In this document: in pieces, positions 5,905-6,389 of the stretch
Numbering within the stretch: position 1 is the stretch's first letter
Layout: each line of letters opens with the position of its first letter
Source: Planctomycetota bacterium
GTDB taxonomy: Bacteria > Planctomycetota > PUPC01 > JABMSA01 > JAUWKK01
NCBI GenBank assembly: GCA_030614245.1
Contig: JAUWKK010000172.1
Span: forward strand, 1 to 6,389
DNA: 6,389 nucleotides
Direction of reading: 5' to 3'
Made by a program: the position numbers and the translations under genes
The notes under the pieces: model-generated
The model's database searches: none
What the model was told of the DNA's origin: nothing
What the model saw: the letters and a program-made list of their open reading frames with translations, nothing else

Positions 5905-5926
5905 CTCCTGTCTAAGGAGGTAGGGC
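5905..5926 (+). promoter_or_regulatory. Strong Shine-Dalgarno inside a small hairpin
   Basis: AAGGAGG (5914-5920) stands 6 nt before a TTG codon at 5927. CTCCT (5905-5909) pairs perfectly with AGGAG (5915-5919) around the loop GTCTA, so the ribosome binding site could be masked in RNA. The site decides the start of the following ORF if that ORF is real. Confidence 0.45.
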
Positions 5927-6202
5927 TTGAGTGTTACAAGCGATATCATGACTCCTGCGCCGGCAGAGCTTTCCGAGCGCCGAACCCTCACGGGAAGCTG
6001 TTGCCCATACAGCGGCAGCGCCTTGGGATTGCTCGAAATCCGTGCCGCCGGCCCGGCGTCGCCCGACAAATCCATGCAAGCACGATTCAGCGTGCTGAAT
6101 GTCGCCGACTTCATACATATTCTCTGTGATCGACCTCCAGAAGGAACAAGGCTCCAGGCTGCAGGCTACAGGCTGCAGGGTAAGAAAGAGAATACAGAAT
6201 GA
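5927..6202 (+). CDS. Hypothetical small protein with repeat-encoded tail (uncertain)
   Basis: This 91-residue frame matches nothing I recognise. It starts at TTG (read as Met), chosen because AAGGAGG lies 6 nt upstream; an ATG at 5948 has no ribosome binding site. It contains two adjacent Cys (SCCPY) near residue 25 and a hydrophobic patch FSVLNVADFIHIL at about 54-66. No signal peptide or clear transmembrane helix is visible. Many central codons end in G or C, as in the flagellar genes. From RLQAAGYRLQGKKENTE to the TGA, the C-terminus comes from repeat copy C, in the same frame relation as in the sigma factor (RLQATGC, RLQGKK). It may be a real gene capped by the repeat, a decayed fragment, or a chance frame. 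An overlapping antisense frame exists but has no better support. Confidence 0.35.
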   Translation: MSVTSDIMTPAPAELSERRTLTGSCCPYSGSALGLLEIRAAGPASPDKSMQARFSVLNVADFIHILCDRPPEGTRLQAAGYRLQGKKENTE

Positions 6203-6250
6203 GTTCAGAATCAGTACCTGAAGTCTGAGGTCTGAAGTCTGAAGTCTCCG
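6149..6250 (+). repeat. Composite heptamer hairpin element, copy C
   Basis: The left arm is AGGCTCC, AGGCTGC, AGGCTAC, AGGCTGC, AGGGTA (6149-6182). The 32-nt spacer (6183-6214) starts with the same AGAAAGA as copies A and B but then differs. The right arm is TACCT plus GAAGTCT, GAGGTCT, GAAGTCT, GAAGTCT (6215-6247), then CCGA as in copy A. It has four heptamers on each side. TGA triplets at 6219, 6226 and 6233 cover all frames. It overlaps the 3' end of the doubtful ORF at 5927. Confidence 0.85.
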
Positions 6251-6320
6251 ATCAGTCGCCTGTAACGGTGATTTCGGCAAGCAGTAGCAGTGAAGGAAGA
6301 ATGATGATACTTAGATAGGA

Positions 6321-6389
6321 AGAAGGCTCCAGGCTGCAGGCTACAGGCTGCAGGCTTCAGGCTTCAGGCTTCAGGCTTCAGGCTTCAGG
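6321..6389 (+). repeat. Composite heptamer element, copy D left arm (cut by window end)
   Basis: AGAAGGCTCC opens the array as in copy B. Nine heptamers follow from 6324: AGGCTCC, AGGCTGC, AGGCTAC, AGGCTGC, then five identical AGGCTTC, and AGG at the edge. The first four match copy C in order. The uniform AGGCTTC run suggests recent expansion by slippage. The spacer and right arm would lie beyond the window. The 70 bases before it (6251-6320) show no gene. Confidence 0.8.

Noticed and set aside
5725..6114. A 129-codon antisense frame in the repeat-rich tail
   Set aside because: No ribosome binding site or recognisable motif; it spans a pyrimidine/purine repeat tract. The + strand alternative at 5927 has a strong Shine-Dalgarno, though it is itself uncertain.
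4954..6389. CRISPR array
   Set aside because: Units are 7 bp in direct tandem without unique spacers, and no cas gene is present.

Overview
This window is a chromosomal flagellar biosynthesis cluster from a motile, moderately GC-rich bacterium, followed by a repeat-dense tail. All supported genes lie on the + strand. The order is flhA (5' end missing) - flhF - flhG - a small membrane protein - a FliA/WhiG-type flagellar sigma factor - a small acidic protein - a repeat-rich region with one further doubtful small ORF. No host marker gene is present. The number of dispersed palindromic repeats and the domain sequences would suit an uncultured Planctomycetota/Phycisphaerae-like or similar environmental lineage, but this is a weak inference.

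Positions 2-4050 form a compact operon-like block. FlhA is the export gate of the flagellar type III secretion system. FlhF (SRP-type GTPase) and FlhG (MinD-type ATPase) set flagellar placement and number. The flhF stop overlaps the flhG start (ATGA), and FlhG carries the N-terminal QAxxLxxL-type helix known to stimulate FlhF GTPase activity. A 78-aa membrane protein of unknown function starts 3 nt after flhG. The sigma factor (4207-5040) would direct late flagellar genes. No convincing promoter or rho-independent terminator was found inside the block.

The unusual part is the repeat content. Four kinds are visible. (1) A composite element has a left arm of AGGCTNC heptamers, a 32-nt spacer, and a right arm of GAAGTCT heptamers that are near-complementary to the left arm. 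Three full copies and one cut by the window end occur between 4954 and 6389. (2) Purine-rich GTNGARA heptamer tracts lie at about 1651 and 5829. (3) A three-way-junction (REP-like) palindrome sits between flhA and flhF. (4) A CATGCC/GCAGGCAGGC family occurs once inside flhA and twice before the sigma gene.

The first composite copy forms the 3' end of the sigma factor gene and supplies about 27 C-terminal residues and the stop codon. A third copy does the same for a doubtful ORF at 5927-6202. The element's heptamer arithmetic leaves the left arm open in every + frame and puts a TGA in every + frame of the right arm. It can therefore cap any gene it enters, which makes it the most interesting feature here.
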